Below, in pieces: positions 9,497 to 20,102 of a DNA stretch of 64,000 nt; the stretch's first letter is position 1; each line of letters starts with the position of its first letter. Source of the stretch: Dyella terrae (lineage in GTDB: Bacteria > Pseudomonadota > Gammaproteobacteria > Xanthomonadales > Rhodanobacteraceae); NCBI RefSeq assembly GCF_022394535.1, contig NZ_CP089414.1, forward strand, positions 4,154,001 to 4,218,000. The letters run 5' to 3'. A model generated the notes under the pieces. The model had not been told where the DNA came from. It saw only the letters and a program-made list of their open reading frames with translations, and ran no database searches. Made by a program: the position numbers and the translations under genes.

Positions 9497-11995
9497 TTAG
9501 AAGATGTCGTAGGCGTGCTGCTGATCCTGATCCTCCTGTTCCTGGTTGGCTTGCTGCTTCATGCGGTCTACATCCTCGACCTTCATTATTTCCGACTTGC
9601 CATTGATCTGCACGGTCGAAATACCCGGGGGCATGGGCAGGGTAGTGGGCGGCTGGTCCTTCAGGACGGTGCCCATGTACGACATCCAGATCGGCAGGGC
9701 CGCCTTGGCGCCGAACTCACCCTTGCCGAGCGAGCTGAAGTCGTCATAGCCCACCCACACCGTCGCCACCACGTCGCCGTTGAAGCCTGCGAACCAGGCA
9801 TCGCGGTGGTCATTGGTGGAGCCGGTCTTGCCGGCCAGGTCGGTGCGGCCCAGGGCCATCGCAGCCGAGCCTGTGCCGCGCTTGATCACGTCCTGCATCA
9901 TCGAGGTGATCAGGTAGTCATTGCGCACGTCGATGACCGGCGGGGCAAGCACTGGCGGGTGCGTACCTTCGCCGTGGGCATCGGCCGGGAGCACCGCGTC
10001 GCCCACACCGGCCACGCTGCCTGACGTCGTTGGGGCACCCGCAACGCTGCCGGCAGTAGCCAGGGCATTGCCCGGGGCAGCGCTAGCATTGGCTGGCGGC
10101 AGGCCCGGAGCCCGGGTGTCCAGCAGGCGCTCGGCGCAGGTACGGCAGGCGCGGGCCGGATTGGCTTGGTAGACCGGCTTGCCGTCGCGATCGTCGATCT
10201 CGCTGATGAAGTACGGCGTCACCAGATAGCCGCCGTTGGCGAACACCGCGTAGCCGCGGGCCATGCTCATCGGCGAGACCGAGGCGGTGCCCAGGGCCAT
10301 CGACAGGTTGCTCGGCAGCGAATCCAGGCTGAAGCCGAAACGGGTCACGTACTCGCGGGCATAGCGCACGCCAATGGCGTCCAGCAGGCGCACTGAGACC
10401 AGGTTCTTGGATTGCACCAGGGCTTCGCGCAGGGGGATCGGACCGTCGAACTTGTCGTCGTCGTTGGACGGCGTCCACAGGCCGCCCGGTCGCGAGGGGT
10501 CGGGCAGGGCCAGCGGTGCGTCGTTGACGATGGACGCCGGGGTGAAGCCCCGTTCAAAAGCTGCCGAATAGATGAACGGCTTGAAGCTGGAGCCCGGTTG
10601 GCGGGCTGCCATGACGGCACGGTTGAACTTGCTGCGCAGGAAGTTGAAGCCGCCAACCAGTGACTGCAGGGAGCCGTCCTCCGGGTTGAGCGAGACCATC
10701 GCGGCCTGCGCGCCCGGGATCTGGGTGAGCTGCCATTGCCCCTTGTCGTCACGCGCGACGCGCACGATGTCGCCACGCTTGAGCACCGTCGACACACTCT
10801 TGGGTGTTGCGCCGACGCGCGTGTCATCGATGCGGGGGCGTGCCCAGCTCATGGCATCCAGGTTGAGTTTGATCTGCTCGCGGCTGACCAGATAGACACT
10901 GGCTTCGGTGGCCGATACCTGGGTGACGATGCCGGGGTCCATGCCGGAGATGTCGGTATAGCCAGCCAGGGCGCGCTCCAGCTCGTCCGTATCCGCATCG
11001 GCGGCAAGTTCCTGATGAGCCTCCGGGCCGCGCCAGCCGTGGCGGTGGTCGTAGTCGACCAGTCCGGCACGGACGGCGTCTACGGCCGCCTGCTGGCGCT
11101 TGCTGTCGATGGTGGTCTTGACGATGTAGCCCTCGGTCAGGGCGTCGTTGCCGAGGCGGTCGAGCACCTGCAGACGCACCATTTCCGCCAGGTAAGGGGC
11201 ATCCACCTCAATCGGCGGCTCATGCGGCGAGGCGTTGTTCGGCTCGGCGATGGCCTGGTCGTACTCGGCCTTGGAGATGTAGTGGTTCTCCAGCATCTGG
11301 CCCAGCGTCCAGTTGCGGCGCGCGATCATGCGCTTGGGGCTGTTGAGTGGGTTCACCAGCGACGGCAGCTGGAAGGTGGAGGCGATGGTGGCGCATTCGG
11401 CCACCGATAGCTGGTCCAGCGTCTTGCCGTAGTAGTAGGAGGCGGCCGCAGCTACGCCGTAGGAGCGGTGGCCCAGGAACATCTTGTTGAGGTAGAGCTC
11501 CAGGATCTGGTCCTTGGTCAGCTCGCTCTCCATGCGCAGGGCGATGAAGATCTCCGTCAGCTTGCGCGAATAGAGCTTTTCCGGGCTCAGAAAGAAATTG
11601 CGGGCCACCTGCTGGGTGATGGTGGAGCCGCCCGGCCCCTTGTCGCCGCCCGAGACGATGACATGCCAGCCGGCACGGGCGATGCCGTGCCAGTCCACGC
11701 CGGGGTGCTGGTAGAAGCTGGCATCCTCGGCAGCTAGCACTGCGTGCTTGAGCCGCTCGGGAACCTCGCTGATGGCCACCGGGATGCGGCGCGTCTCGCC
11801 GAAGCTGGCAATCAGCTTGCCATCAGCGGAGAGCACCCTTAGGGGGACCTGCATGTGGTAGTCCTTAAGGACGGCCACGGAGGGCAGGCGGGGCGAAATA
11901 AGCCAGTAGGCCACGCCGACCGCCGCGACACCCAGCAGCAAACCCGTAAAGGCCAGGACGAGGATCCAGCGCAGCAACCGCTTAAGAATTTGCAT
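9497..11995 (-). CDS. mrcA: Penicillin-binding protein 1A (bifunctional glycosyltransferase/transpeptidase)
   Basis: This class A PBP polymerises and cross-links peptidoglycan. From ATG 11995 the 832 residues show a short cytoplasmic tail, one membrane anchor (about 8-32), a GT51 domain with catalytic Glu90 in EDASFYQHPG and GGSTITQQVARN, an OB-like linker, and a transpeptidase domain with SSFK near 466, SKN, and KTGST near 723. An Ala/Gly/Thr-rich low-complexity insert of roughly 60 residues lies before KTG. The frame is open to 12103, but the extra 36 residues are Cys/Tyr-rich and unlike PBPs, so MQILKRLLRW is the likely start. It is divergent from pilM, the arrangement seen in Pseudomonas and Xanthomonas (ponA-pilMNOPQ). 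Confidence 0.95.
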   Translation of the reverse strand: MQILKRLLRWILVLAFTGLLLGVAAVGVAYWLISPRLPSVAVLKDYHMQVPLRVLSADGKLIASFGETRRIPVAISEVPERLKHAVLAAEDASFYQHPGVDWHGIARAGWHVIVSGGDKGPGGSTITQQVARNFFLSPEKLYSRKLTEIFIALRMESELTKDQILELYLNKMFLGHRSYGVAAAASYYYGKTLDQLSVAECATIASTFQLPSLVNPLNSPKRMIARRNWTLGQMLENHYISKAEYDQAIAEPNNASPHEPPIEVDAPYLAEMVRLQVLDRLGNDALTEGYIVKTTIDSKRQQAAVDAVRAGLVDYDHRHGWRGPEAHQELAADADTDELERALAGYTDISGMDPGIVTQVSATEASVYLVSREQIKLNLDAMSWARPRIDDTRVGATPKSVSTVLKRGDIVRVARDDKGQWQLTQIPGAQAAMVSLNPEDGSLQSLVGGFNFLRSKFNRAVMAARQPGSSFKPFIYSAAFERGFTPASIVNDAPLALPDPSRPGGLWTPSNDDDKFDGPIPLREALVQSKNLVSVRLLDAIGVRYAREYVTRFGFSLDSLPSNLSMALGTASVSPMSMARGYAVFANGGYLVTPYFISEIDDRDGKPVYQANPARACRTCAERLLDTRAPGLPPANASAAPGNALATAGSVAGAPTTSGSVAGVGDAVLPADAHGEGTHPPVLAPPVIDVRNDYLITSMMQDVIKRGTGSAAMALGRTDLAGKTGSTNDHRDAWFAGFNGDVVATVWVGYDDFSSLGKGEFGAKAALPIWMSYMGTVLKDQPPTTLPMPPGISTVQINGKSEIMKVEDVDRMKQQANQEQEDQDQQHAYDIF

Positions 11996-12136
11996 GATTT
12001 GGGTGTTTGCGAGACGTGAGTCAAAACAATACAGAGTATAGATGTAGCAGTATCCACGGCATGAACCGTGGTCGTCACAGCAAAAAACAGGCCACCGACC
12101 CATTCGTTAAAGCTGTGCATGCCGTCACGCGAATGA

Positions 12137-13302
<1,166 letters not shown>

Positions 13303-13303
<1 letters not shown>

Positions 13304-14112
13304 TGGCACACATCAACCTACTCCCTTGGCGCGTTGAGCGCCGCAAGCAGCGCGAGCGTGAGTTCTTCATGCAGTTGGGCGCCGCGTTCGTCGCGGCGGT
13401 GCTGGTCGTATTGGTGTGGTCGCTCTGGATGGATGCGCGCATCAATACCCAGAACGATCGCAACACCTACCTGCAGGGTGAGATCAAGCAGCTCGACGAA
13501 CGCATCGCAAAGATCAAGGATCTGGAAAAGGTCCGTGAGAGCCTGCTGGCCCGCAAACAGATCATCGAGCAGCTGCAAGCCAATCGTTCGCAGATGGTCC
13601 ATCTCTTCGATGAGCTGGTGAAGACCATTCCTGCGAGCGCGCGCCTCAACGGCCTCAAGCAGACGGGCGATTCGATGTCGCTCGACGGTGTGGCGCAGTC
13701 CAACGCCAGCGTCGCCGAATACATGCGCAACATCGAGACCTCGCCGTGGATGGGGCATGCCGATCTGCGCAAGACCGAGAACACGCACGGCGATAGCCGA
13801 CTGCCCTATTCCTTCGGGCTGGACGTTGCGCTGAATCGTCCCAAGGCGGAGGAGGACAGTGGCAGTGCCGACGAAGCCAAAATGCCGCCGCCACCCGTTG
13901 CCAAGACGCCGGCAGAGCGCGCGCAAATTGAAACAATGGTAAAGGCGTTGGATGCCGGGTCGGCAAACTCCAGCAAGTCGCCCGCCGAGCGCGCCAAACT
14001 CGGTGCGATGGCAAAAGCGCTGGAAGGTGCGCAGACGGTACCGAACCCTGGCGCGCCAGCTAAATCGGAAGTCAAACCGGCGAGTGCGACGACTGCAGGA
14101 GGAGCCAAGTAA
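13303..14112 (+). CDS. pilN: Type IV pilus assembly protein PilN
   Basis: PilN is a bitopic inner-membrane protein that links PilM to PilO and PilP. It starts with the PilM-binding motif MAHINLLPWR, followed by one membrane helix (about 24-46), a coiled-coil region rich in Glu/Lys/Leu (about 50-100), and a ferredoxin-like periplasmic domain. The last 100 residues are Ala/Pro/Lys-rich and probably disordered, making the protein longer (269 aa) than the usual 180-210. The stop codon TAATG overlaps the next start. Confidence 0.96.
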
Positions 14113-15311
14113 TGAACTTCCTCCAGGAATTGCAGAACCTCGATCGCAACAATATCGGTGGTTGGCCGAAGTCGGTGAAGATGTTTTTCACCGGTCTGGT
14201 GCTCGCCATCATCGTCTTCTTTGGCTGGTATCTATTCATTGGCGACCAGCAGGATCAGTTGCAGGCGGCGGTGGCCAAGGAAGACCAGCTGAAGAAAGAG
14301 TTCTCCGACAAGCAGGCCAAGTCGGTCAATCTCGAAGCGCTTCAGCAACAGTTGGACGAAATGCAGGACATGCTGCGCCAGTTGCTGCGCCAGCTGCCGA
14401 GCAAGACGGAAATGCCTGAGCTGTTGGTCGACGTCTCGCAGACAGCCTTGTCGGCGGGCCTGGAAACCGAGCTGTTCCAGCCAGGCCCGGAGTCACCGAA
14501 GGACTTCTACGCGGAGAAGCCGATCCAGCTGCGCATGGTGGGTACGTATCACCAGTTCGGTACCTTCATCAGTGGCGTGGCCTCGTTGCCTCGCGTGGTG
14601 ATCTTGACCATGCATGACGTGTCGTTGACCCCGAAGGACAAGGCAGGTGGTGTGCTTGTGCTGCAGGGTACGGTCAAGACCTATCGCTATCTGGATGAAG
14701 ACGAAGGCGCGTCGGCCAAGGCGGCCAATGCCAAGTCGTCGCACGGTGCGCCGGCGAAGACAGGGGGGGCAGAAATGAGCAAGTTGACTGCCGTTACGCC
14801 TGCCTTCCTGGCAAAAGCGTCGCTGGTGTTGTGCGTGGGCCTGATGCTCGCCGGTTGCAGCGGGCAAGACGACCTGCACCAGTGGGTTGCGCAGGAAAAG
14901 CAGAAGAAGGGCGCGCCGATCCCGCCGCTGCCTGTGATCAAGACGTTCGAAACCTTCCAGTACGCCGACCAGGACAAGCGTGATCCGTTCAGTCCGAGCA
15001 CGGCTGAGCTCCAGACCAACGCCAATACGGGTCCGCGGCCGGACGAAAACCGTGCCAAGGAGCCGCTGGAAATGTTCGCGCTGGACAGCCTGAAGATGGT
15101 GGGCACCGTAGGGGCCGGTGCCGGCATGGAAGTGCTCGTGAAGGATCCGGGGGGCGTGATCCATCGCGTGCATCGCAACGAATACATGGGCCAGAACTAT
15201 GGTCGGGTCACCGCGATAGGCGATGACCATCTCGACCTGGTGGAACTGGTTTCCAACGGCAATGGTGGCTGGATGGAACGTTCCGCCAGCATCGCGCTCA
15301 GCGAGAAATAA
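14112..15311 (+). CDS. pilO: PilO-PilP single reading frame (apparent fusion at a G7 run)
   Basis: One 399-codon frame covers two proteins that are normally separate. Residues 1-221 are PilO: a short cytoplasmic tail, a membrane helix about 24-44, a coiled coil, and a ferredoxin-like periplasmic domain with TYHQFGTFISGVASLPRVV. From residue 222 the frame continues as PilP with its own Met, signal and lipobox. The junction contains seven G residues at 14763-14769. With six G residues, PilO would end in KTGGQK at a TGA (14776-14778) overlapping the pilP ATG, matching the overlapped starts of pilM/N and pilN/O. So the fusion is most simply a one-base insertion (sequencing error or slippage). A true fusion would place a signal sequence mid-protein, which is unlikely to work. 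Confidence 0.85.
   Translation: MNFLQELQNLDRNNIGGWPKSVKMFFTGLVLAIIVFFGWYLFIGDQQDQLQAAVAKEDQLKKEFSDKQAKSVNLEALQQQLDEMQDMLRQLLRQLPSKTEMPELLVDVSQTALSAGLETELFQPGPESPKDFYAEKPIQLRMVGTYHQFGTFISGVASLPRVVILTMHDVSLTPKDKAGGVLVLQGTVKTYRYLDEDEGASAKAANAKSSHGAPAKTGGAEMSKLTAVTPAFLAKASLVLCVGLMLAGCSGQDDLHQWVAQEKQKKGAPIPPLPVIKTFETFQYADQDKRDPFSPSTAELQTNANTGPRPDENRAKEPLEMFALDSLKMVGTVGAGAGMEVLVKDPGGVIHRVHRNEYMGQNYGRVTAIGDDHLDLVELVSNGNGGWMERSASIALSEK
14775..15311 (+). CDS. pilP: Type IV pilus lipoprotein PilP (internal start within the PilO frame)
   Basis: PilP is the inner-membrane lipoprotein that connects PilN/PilO to the PilQ secretin. From ATG 14775 the 178 residues begin with a signal peptide ending in lipobox LMLAGC, then the family features PVIKTFETFQYADQDKRDPFSP and a C-terminal beta domain (LKMVGTVG, VHRNEYMGQNYGRV) that contacts PilQ. 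The upstream run of G residues preceded by A doubles as its Shine-Dalgarno, so PilP could be translated on its own whatever the state of the pilO frame. Eighteen bases separate it from pilQ. Confidence 0.88.
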   Translation: MSKLTAVTPAFLAKASLVLCVGLMLAGCSGQDDLHQWVAQEKQKKGAPIPPLPVIKTFETFQYADQDKRDPFSPSTAELQTNANTGPRPDENRAKEPLEMFALDSLKMVGTVGAGAGMEVLVKDPGGVIHRVHRNEYMGQNYGRVTAIGDDHLDLVELVSNGNGGWMERSASIALSEK

Positions 15312-15329
15312 GAAACAGGGGCTGATGCA

Positions 15330-17495
15330 ATGAGCAACCAATCCAAAACTGTTCGGGGTCGCGTGATGCGCCAGGCTAGCCGTTATGTGGTGGTGAGCCT
15401 GCTGGCGCTGGGCGCTGCCTGGTCGAACGCGGCGGCAGCCGCCACCAGCACCCTCAAGGACATCAGCTACGACGCGCTGCCCGGTGGCCGCATCGAGTTG
15501 CGCCTGAACTTCGCCCAGGGGCCCGTGCCGGAACCGAAGATCTTCACGACCGGCAATCCGCCGCGCATCGCTGTGGACCTGCCGGATACCGACAATGCGG
15601 CAGCCCGCCATCTGGATATCGGCAAGGGCGCGGCGACGGGTGTGTCGGCGGTGTCCGCCGGTGGGCGTACCCGCGTGGTGGTCGAGCTGGTCCGTGATTC
15701 GACCTACCGTTCACGCGTGGAAGGCAACAGCCTTGTGCTGACCGTCAACAACGGCACGGATGCACAGACCACGACGACGGCCGCAACGATCGACCCGTCC
15801 AAGGCGTTGCCGTCGATGGCTAACGGCCCGGCCGTGTCCAATATCGACTTCCGCCGTGGTCCGAATGGCGAAGGCCGCATCCTGATCGATTTCAGCGGTG
15901 CTGGCGCCAACGCCGACATGAAGCAGCAGGGTGACAAGGTCGTGGTCGACATCGATCATGCCAACCTGCCGTCCAACTTGGCTCAGCGCCTGGACGTGCT
16001 CGACTTCGCTACGCCGGTGCAGCAGATCGTCACCAAGGCGGGCCCGCGTGGCGGCGCGCATATGGAAATCAGCGTGAAGGGCGCCGTGGATACCTCGGCG
16101 TACCAGAGCGGCAATCAGTACGTGGTGGAAGTCGCGCCGAAGAAAAAGGATGCCAAGACCGATCCCGTGCTCGCCAAGGGTCAGGATCCGGTCTACACGG
16201 GTAACCGCGTGACCTTCAACTTCCAGGACATCCCGGTGCGCTCGGCCCTGCAGCTGCTGGCCGATATCTCCGGCCTCAACCTGGTGGCTTCGGATACCGT
16301 GGGCGGCAGCGTCACGCTGCGACTGGTTAATGTGCCGTGGGATCAGGCGCTCGATGTGGTGCTGCGTGCCAAGAGCCTGGACAAGCGTCGCAACGGCAAC
16401 GTGATCTGGATTGCGCCGCAGGAAGAGCTGGCCAAGTACGAACAGAGCATTGCCGACGCCCGCATGAAGGCGGAAGACAACGCCGAACTCGTGACCGACT
16501 ACGTACCGATCAGCTATGGCAAGGCGAAGGACATCGCCAAGTTGCTGACCACCGGCACTACGCAGGGCACGGGTGGCGGTGGTAGTGGTGGCTCCAACGG
16601 TTCGCGTGGATTCCTCTCTTCCCGCGGCAGCGTGTCGTTCGATGACCGCACCAACACCCTGCTGGTCAACGACAACCCGCAGAAGATCCGCGAGCTGCGC
16701 GCTCTGATCGCGGTGCTCGACAAGCCGGTGCAACAGGTGTTGATCGAATCGCGCATCGTGATCGCGACCGATACCTTCACTCGTGAGCTGGGCGCCAAGT
16801 TCGGTGCGCAGGCCAAGCGCGTCAATCCGAGCGGTCAGACCATCTCCACGGGTGGTACGGACCTGGGGAACGGCACGGCGAGCGGCACCAACGTGAATCT
16901 CCCGGTGGCCAGTCCGGCCGGTAGCTTTGCGCTGGGCGTCCTGGGCAAGAACTACGCGCTCGACCTGGAGCTCTCTGCTGCGCAGACCGAGGGTCGTGGC
17001 GAAGTGATCTCCAGTCCGCGTGTCATCACCGCCAACCAGCAGGAAGCGGTGATCCGCCAGGGTCAGGAAATCGGCTACGTGACCTATCAGAACAGTGCGA
17101 CCGGTGCGGCCGGCAGCGGTACCGCCACCGTGCAGTTCAAGGACGCCGTGCTGGAACTGAAGGTGACGCCGACCATCACCTCCGACAACCGCGTGTACCT
17201 GATGATCAACGTGAAGAAGGATGCGCTGGCCGGTTACATCACCGTGCCGGGCAGCGGCCAGGTGCCGACCATCGACACACGCGAGATCAACACCTCGGTG
17301 CTGGTCGACAACGGTCAAACGGTGGTGCTGGGTGGCATTTACGAGATCACCAAGCAGAACAACGCGACCAAGGTGCCGGGTCTGGGCGACATTCCGGGTA
17401 TCGGTGTGCTGTTCCGCAACACCTCGCGTCAAAGCGATAAGGCGGAACTGCTGATCTTCGTGACCCCGCGTATCCTGAGCGAAAGCCTGCAGTAA
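15330..17495 (+). CDS. pilQ: Type IV pilus secretin PilQ
   Basis: PilQ forms the outer-membrane ring through which the type IVa pilus exits. The 721-residue product has a signal peptide ending around AAAA (residues 30-37), two AMIN peptidoglycan-binding domains (about 42-140 and 168-265), an STN-type N0 domain (VTFNFQDIPVRSALQLLADISGLNLV, split here by description: about 290-315), a secretin_N domain with a Gly/Ser-rich loop near 415, and the C-terminal secretin barrel (about 470-720) ending VTPRILSES. It closes the operon and is followed by a strong terminator. Confidence 0.97.
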   Translation: MSNQSKTVRGRVMRQASRYVVVSLLALGAAWSNAAAAATSTLKDISYDALPGGRIELRLNFAQGPVPEPKIFTTGNPPRIAVDLPDTDNAAARHLDIGKGAATGVSAVSAGGRTRVVVELVRDSTYRSRVEGNSLVLTVNNGTDAQTTTTAATIDPSKALPSMANGPAVSNIDFRRGPNGEGRILIDFSGAGANADMKQQGDKVVVDIDHANLPSNLAQRLDVLDFATPVQQIVTKAGPRGGAHMEISVKGAVDTSAYQSGNQYVVEVAPKKKDAKTDPVLAKGQDPVYTGNRVTFNFQDIPVRSALQLLADISGLNLVASDTVGGSVTLRLVNVPWDQALDVVLRAKSLDKRRNGNVIWIAPQEELAKYEQSIADARMKAEDNAELVTDYVPISYGKAKDIAKLLTTGTTQGTGGGGSGGSNGSRGFLSSRGSVSFDDRTNTLLVNDNPQKIRELRALIAVLDKPVQQVLIESRIVIATDTFTRELGAKFGAQAKRVNPSGQTISTGGTDLGNGTASGTNVNLPVASPAGSFALGVLGKNYALDLELSAAQTEGRGEVISSPRVITANQQEAVIRQGQEIGYVTYQNSATGAAGSGTATVQFKDAVLELKVTPTITSDNRVYLMINVKKDALAGYITVPGSGQVPTIDTREINTSVLVDNGQTVVLGGIYEITKQNNATKVPGLGDIPGIGVLFRNTSRQSDKAELLIFVTPRILSESLQ

Positions 17496-17517
17496 CCGGC
17501 GCAAGCTCGACGATGGA

Positions 17518-17550
17518 GAAAGGGGCGGCCTTGGCCGCCCCTTTTGTTTT
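17518..17550 (+). terminator. Intrinsic terminator after pilQ
   Basis: A near-perfect G/C-rich inverted repeat (AGGGGCGGCC at 17521-17530 with its complement at 17533-17542) is followed by TTTTGTTTT. Confidence 0.9.
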
Positions 17551-17653
17551 CAGGGAGTTGCTGTGTGACGACAGGGGCCGGAAGTCATGGGCATTAAACT
17601 TCCGGCGCAAGTTAAGGTCTGTCGTACGTTCAACCCCCTGATGGAATTCCCCG

Positions 17654-18649
17654 ATGGATATGCCCGAGGCCTCCCCCTCAACCCGCCTGCAGCAGGCGTT
17701 CCTGCACGTTCGAGATGAGCTGCGGCGTGGCGTCATCGGCCAGCCGCACCTGATCGACTGCCTGCTGGTGGCGTTGCTGGCGGATGGTCACCTGCTCGTC
17801 GAAGGCGCACCGGGACTGGCCAAAACCACGGTGGTGAAAGCGCTGGCGGGCTGCATCGAGACGGATTTCCATCGTGTGCAGTTCACTCCTGACCTGCTGC
17901 CTGCTGATCTCACCGGCACCGATGTATTTCGTCCCCAGTCAGGCAATTTTGAATTCGAGAAGGGGCCGTTGTTCCACAACATCGTGCTGGCCGATGAGAT
18001 CAATCGGGCTCCCGCCAAGGTGCAGTCCGCCCTGCTCGAAGCCATGGCCGAACGCCAGATCACTGTTGGCCGCAGCACCTGGCGCTTGCCGCAACTTTTC
18101 ATGGTGATGGCGACGCAAAACCCGATCGAGCAGGAGGGCACGTTCGCGCTGCCTGAGGCCCAGCTCGACCGCTTCGTCATGCACGTGACCATCGGTTATC
18201 CGGATGCCGCAGCGGAACTGGCGATTCTTCAGCTCGCCCGCGAGCAGGCGCGTACGAGCCTGCATCCGGCGCCCGCAGCGCGCCCGTCGTTGAGCCAGGC
18301 GGACGTATTCAGCGCGCGTGATGCCGTCCTCGACGTTCACATGGCGCCGGCGCTGGAGGAATACATCACGCAACTGGTGTTGGCCACGCGCAACCCGGGC
18401 GCCTACGGACCGGAGCTGAAGCGCTGGATCGCCTGGGGCGCAAGCCCGCGCGGCACCATTGGGCTGGATCGCTGCGCGCGTGCGCATGCCTGGTTGGCAG
18501 GCCGCGATTACGTACTGCCAGAGGACGTCCATGCGATCGTCCACGAGGTGCTGCGCCATCGCGTGCTGCTCAGCTACGAAGCGGAGGCAGAGGGTGTGCG
18601 CAGTGATCAGGTGATTCGTCGCGTGCTGGATCTCGTGCCGTTGCCGTGA
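17654..18649 (+). CDS. MoxR family AAA+ ATPase
   Basis: MoxR ATPases act as chaperones for VWA-domain partner proteins. The 331 residues contain Walker A GAPGLAKTT near 51-59, Walker B VLADEINRAP near 112-121, a sensor 1 ATQNPIEQEGTFALPEAQLDRF block near 155-176 and the C-terminal lid. It is the first gene of a six-gene run (17654-24714) in which each stop overlaps or nearly overlaps the next start, the order moxR-DUF58-DUF4381-batA-batB/TPR-batD. By analogy with Bacteroides and Leptospira 'Bat' loci it may serve envelope stress or aerotolerance, but the function in this order is not established. Confidence 0.93.
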   Translation: MDMPEASPSTRLQQAFLHVRDELRRGVIGQPHLIDCLLVALLADGHLLVEGAPGLAKTTVVKALAGCIETDFHRVQFTPDLLPADLTGTDVFRPQSGNFEFEKGPLFHNIVLADEINRAPAKVQSALLEAMAERQITVGRSTWRLPQLFMVMATQNPIEQEGTFALPEAQLDRFVMHVTIGYPDAAAELAILQLAREQARTSLHPAPAARPSLSQADVFSARDAVLDVHMAPALEEYITQLVLATRNPGAYGPELKRWIAWGASPRGTIGLDRCARAHAWLAGRDYVLPEDVHAIVHEVLRHRVLLSYEAEAEGVRSDQVIRRVLDLVPLP

Positions 18650-19578
18650 GCGCCATCGTCGATATGAACACGGATGCGGATGGCCGCACGCGCGTCCGCC
18701 TGGCCGAACTGGTGGCCCTGCGCGCTCGTGTCGCCAAGGCGGCCTTGCCGAGGTTGGAAAGTCGCGCCATGCGCTCGGGGCAACAGTCCAGCCGGCTCTA
18801 CGGCCGTGGTATGGATTACGCCGAGTCGCGGATCTACCAGCCGGGCGACGATGTGCGTCGCCTCGATTGGCGGCTGACGGCGCGTAGCGGTCGCTTGCAC
18901 ACCAAGTTGTTCCAGGAGGAACGCGAAGGCCGCCTGCTGATCTTGCTGGATGCGCACGAAAGCATGCGTTTCGGTACGCGCGTGCGCCTGAAATCCGTAC
19001 AGGCTGCGCGCTCTGCGGCACTGGCCGCATGGTATGCGGTGCGCGCGGGTGAGCGGGTAGGCCTGATGTCGTTCGGCAATGGACACCACCTGCTGCGGCC
19101 CTTGGCGGGTACGCGCGGTGCGCTGTCGGTGTGCGGTGCGCTCGCTGATTGGGACGCGAACGACGCGCCCGTGCCCGGTGAGTTGTTGTCGGATGCCTTG
19201 TTACGCGCGGGACGGTTGATGCATGGAGCGAATCGTGTGCTGCTGATCAGCGATGGCCTGAGTACCGACGAGGCCGCGCGTGGGCGTTTGCTGGATCTCT
19301 CGCACAAGGCGGGCATACGCGTGTTGATCGTGGCTGATGCGTTGGAATTGGGCATGCCTCCGGCCGGCCGGTATCCAATGGAGCACGATGGCGTGCGTCG
19401 CGACGTGGCTTTGTTCGGCGAGCGCCAGCGCCGTGAGTTCCAGCAGGCGTTGGGCGCGGGTCAGGCCCGGCTCAAGGGCATGGCGCAATCGCTCGGGCTT
19501 CCCTGTGCAGTGCTGGATACGGCAGCCGATCCGCTGGATGCCGTGATGTCGCTGCTGGCTCCCGGGGTTCGTCGATGA
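18646..19578 (+). CDS. DUF58 domain-containing protein
   Basis: DUF58 proteins carry a VWA-like fold and pair with MoxR ATPases. The 310 residues include the family block GMDYAESRIYQPGDDVRRLDWR (residues about 49-70, quoted in part as YQPGDDVRRLDW) and a VWA-like strand LLDAHESMRFGT, in which His replaces the first Ser of the DxSxS metal site, a variation common in this family. No membrane helix is obvious. GTG at 18646 overlaps the moxR stop by four bases, implying translational coupling. It probably acts as the cytoplasmic adaptor between MoxR and the membrane VWA proteins (inference). Confidence 0.9.
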   Translation: MSAIVDMNTDADGRTRVRLAELVALRARVAKAALPRLESRAMRSGQQSSRLYGRGMDYAESRIYQPGDDVRRLDWRLTARSGRLHTKLFQEEREGRLLILLDAHESMRFGTRVRLKSVQAARSAALAAWYAVRAGERVGLMSFGNGHHLLRPLAGTRGALSVCGALADWDANDAPVPGELLSDALLRAGRLMHGANRVLLISDGLSTDEAARGRLLDLSHKAGIRVLIVADALELGMPPAGRYPMEHDGVRRDVALFGERQRREFQQALGAGQARLKGMAQSLGLPCAVLDTAADPLDAVMSLLAPGVRR

Positions 19579-20102
19579 GCGCATCCACGCCAGCGGCACA
19601 GAACGGCCCTTTGCTACGGGACATCCATTTGCCGCCTCAGCCATCCTGGTGGCCGCCGGCACCGGGATGGTGGGTGCTCGCTGCGCTGGTGATCGTGGCT
19701 GTCGCTGTAGGCATCTGGTGGTGGCGGCAACAGCGACAGCGTCGCGCCCTGGAGAGCCAGGTGCTGGCGGAGGTCGATCGCGTGCTCGCCTTGTGGCGCG
19801 AGCAACCGCAGGCGTTGGCGTCGGCGTTGCATCAGTTGTTGCGTCGTGGCGCGTTGCGCATCGATCCTCTCGCCGCACAACACCGCGGTGACGAATGGCG
19901 TCAGACCTTGGCGCGTGTTCCCGTCGATGCGTCAACGCTTGAACAACTACAGGCTCTCGAGGCTGCGATGTACCGGCCTTCGGCATCACTGGATGTCGAG
20001 CACGCGGCGAGTGCAACGCGTCGCTGGTTGCAGCTGGCCTGGCGCCAGGGTGCATCGCCGCGCGCGCGCGCCTTGGAGAAGGTTGTCGAGGTGCGGTCAT
20101 GA
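19575..20102 (+). CDS. DUF4381 domain-containing membrane protein
   Basis: This 175-residue protein has a Pro/Trp-rich N-terminus ending in one membrane helix (about 33-52, WWVLAALVIVAVAVGIWWW), followed by a basic stretch and a helical cytoplasmic domain. Both the sequence and its place between a DUF58 gene and VWA genes match DUF4381, found in Bat-type operons. Its biochemical role is unknown. It overlaps both neighbours by four bases (ATGA). Confidence 0.88.
   Translation: MSASTPAAQNGPLLRDIHLPPQPSWWPPAPGWWVLAALVIVAVAVGIWWWRQQRQRRALESQVLAEVDRVLALWREQPQALASALHQLLRRGALRIDPLAAQHRGDEWRQTLARVPVDASTLEQLQALEAAMYRPSASLDVEHAASATRRWLQLAWRQGASPRARALEKVVEVRS

Noticed and set aside
14112..15311. A new fused PilO-PilP protein class
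   Set aside because: A one-base indel in G7 explains it more simply; kept only as a hypothesis to test.
15711..17504. 597-codon minus-strand frame
   Set aside because: Shadow of pilQ, no recognisable motif.
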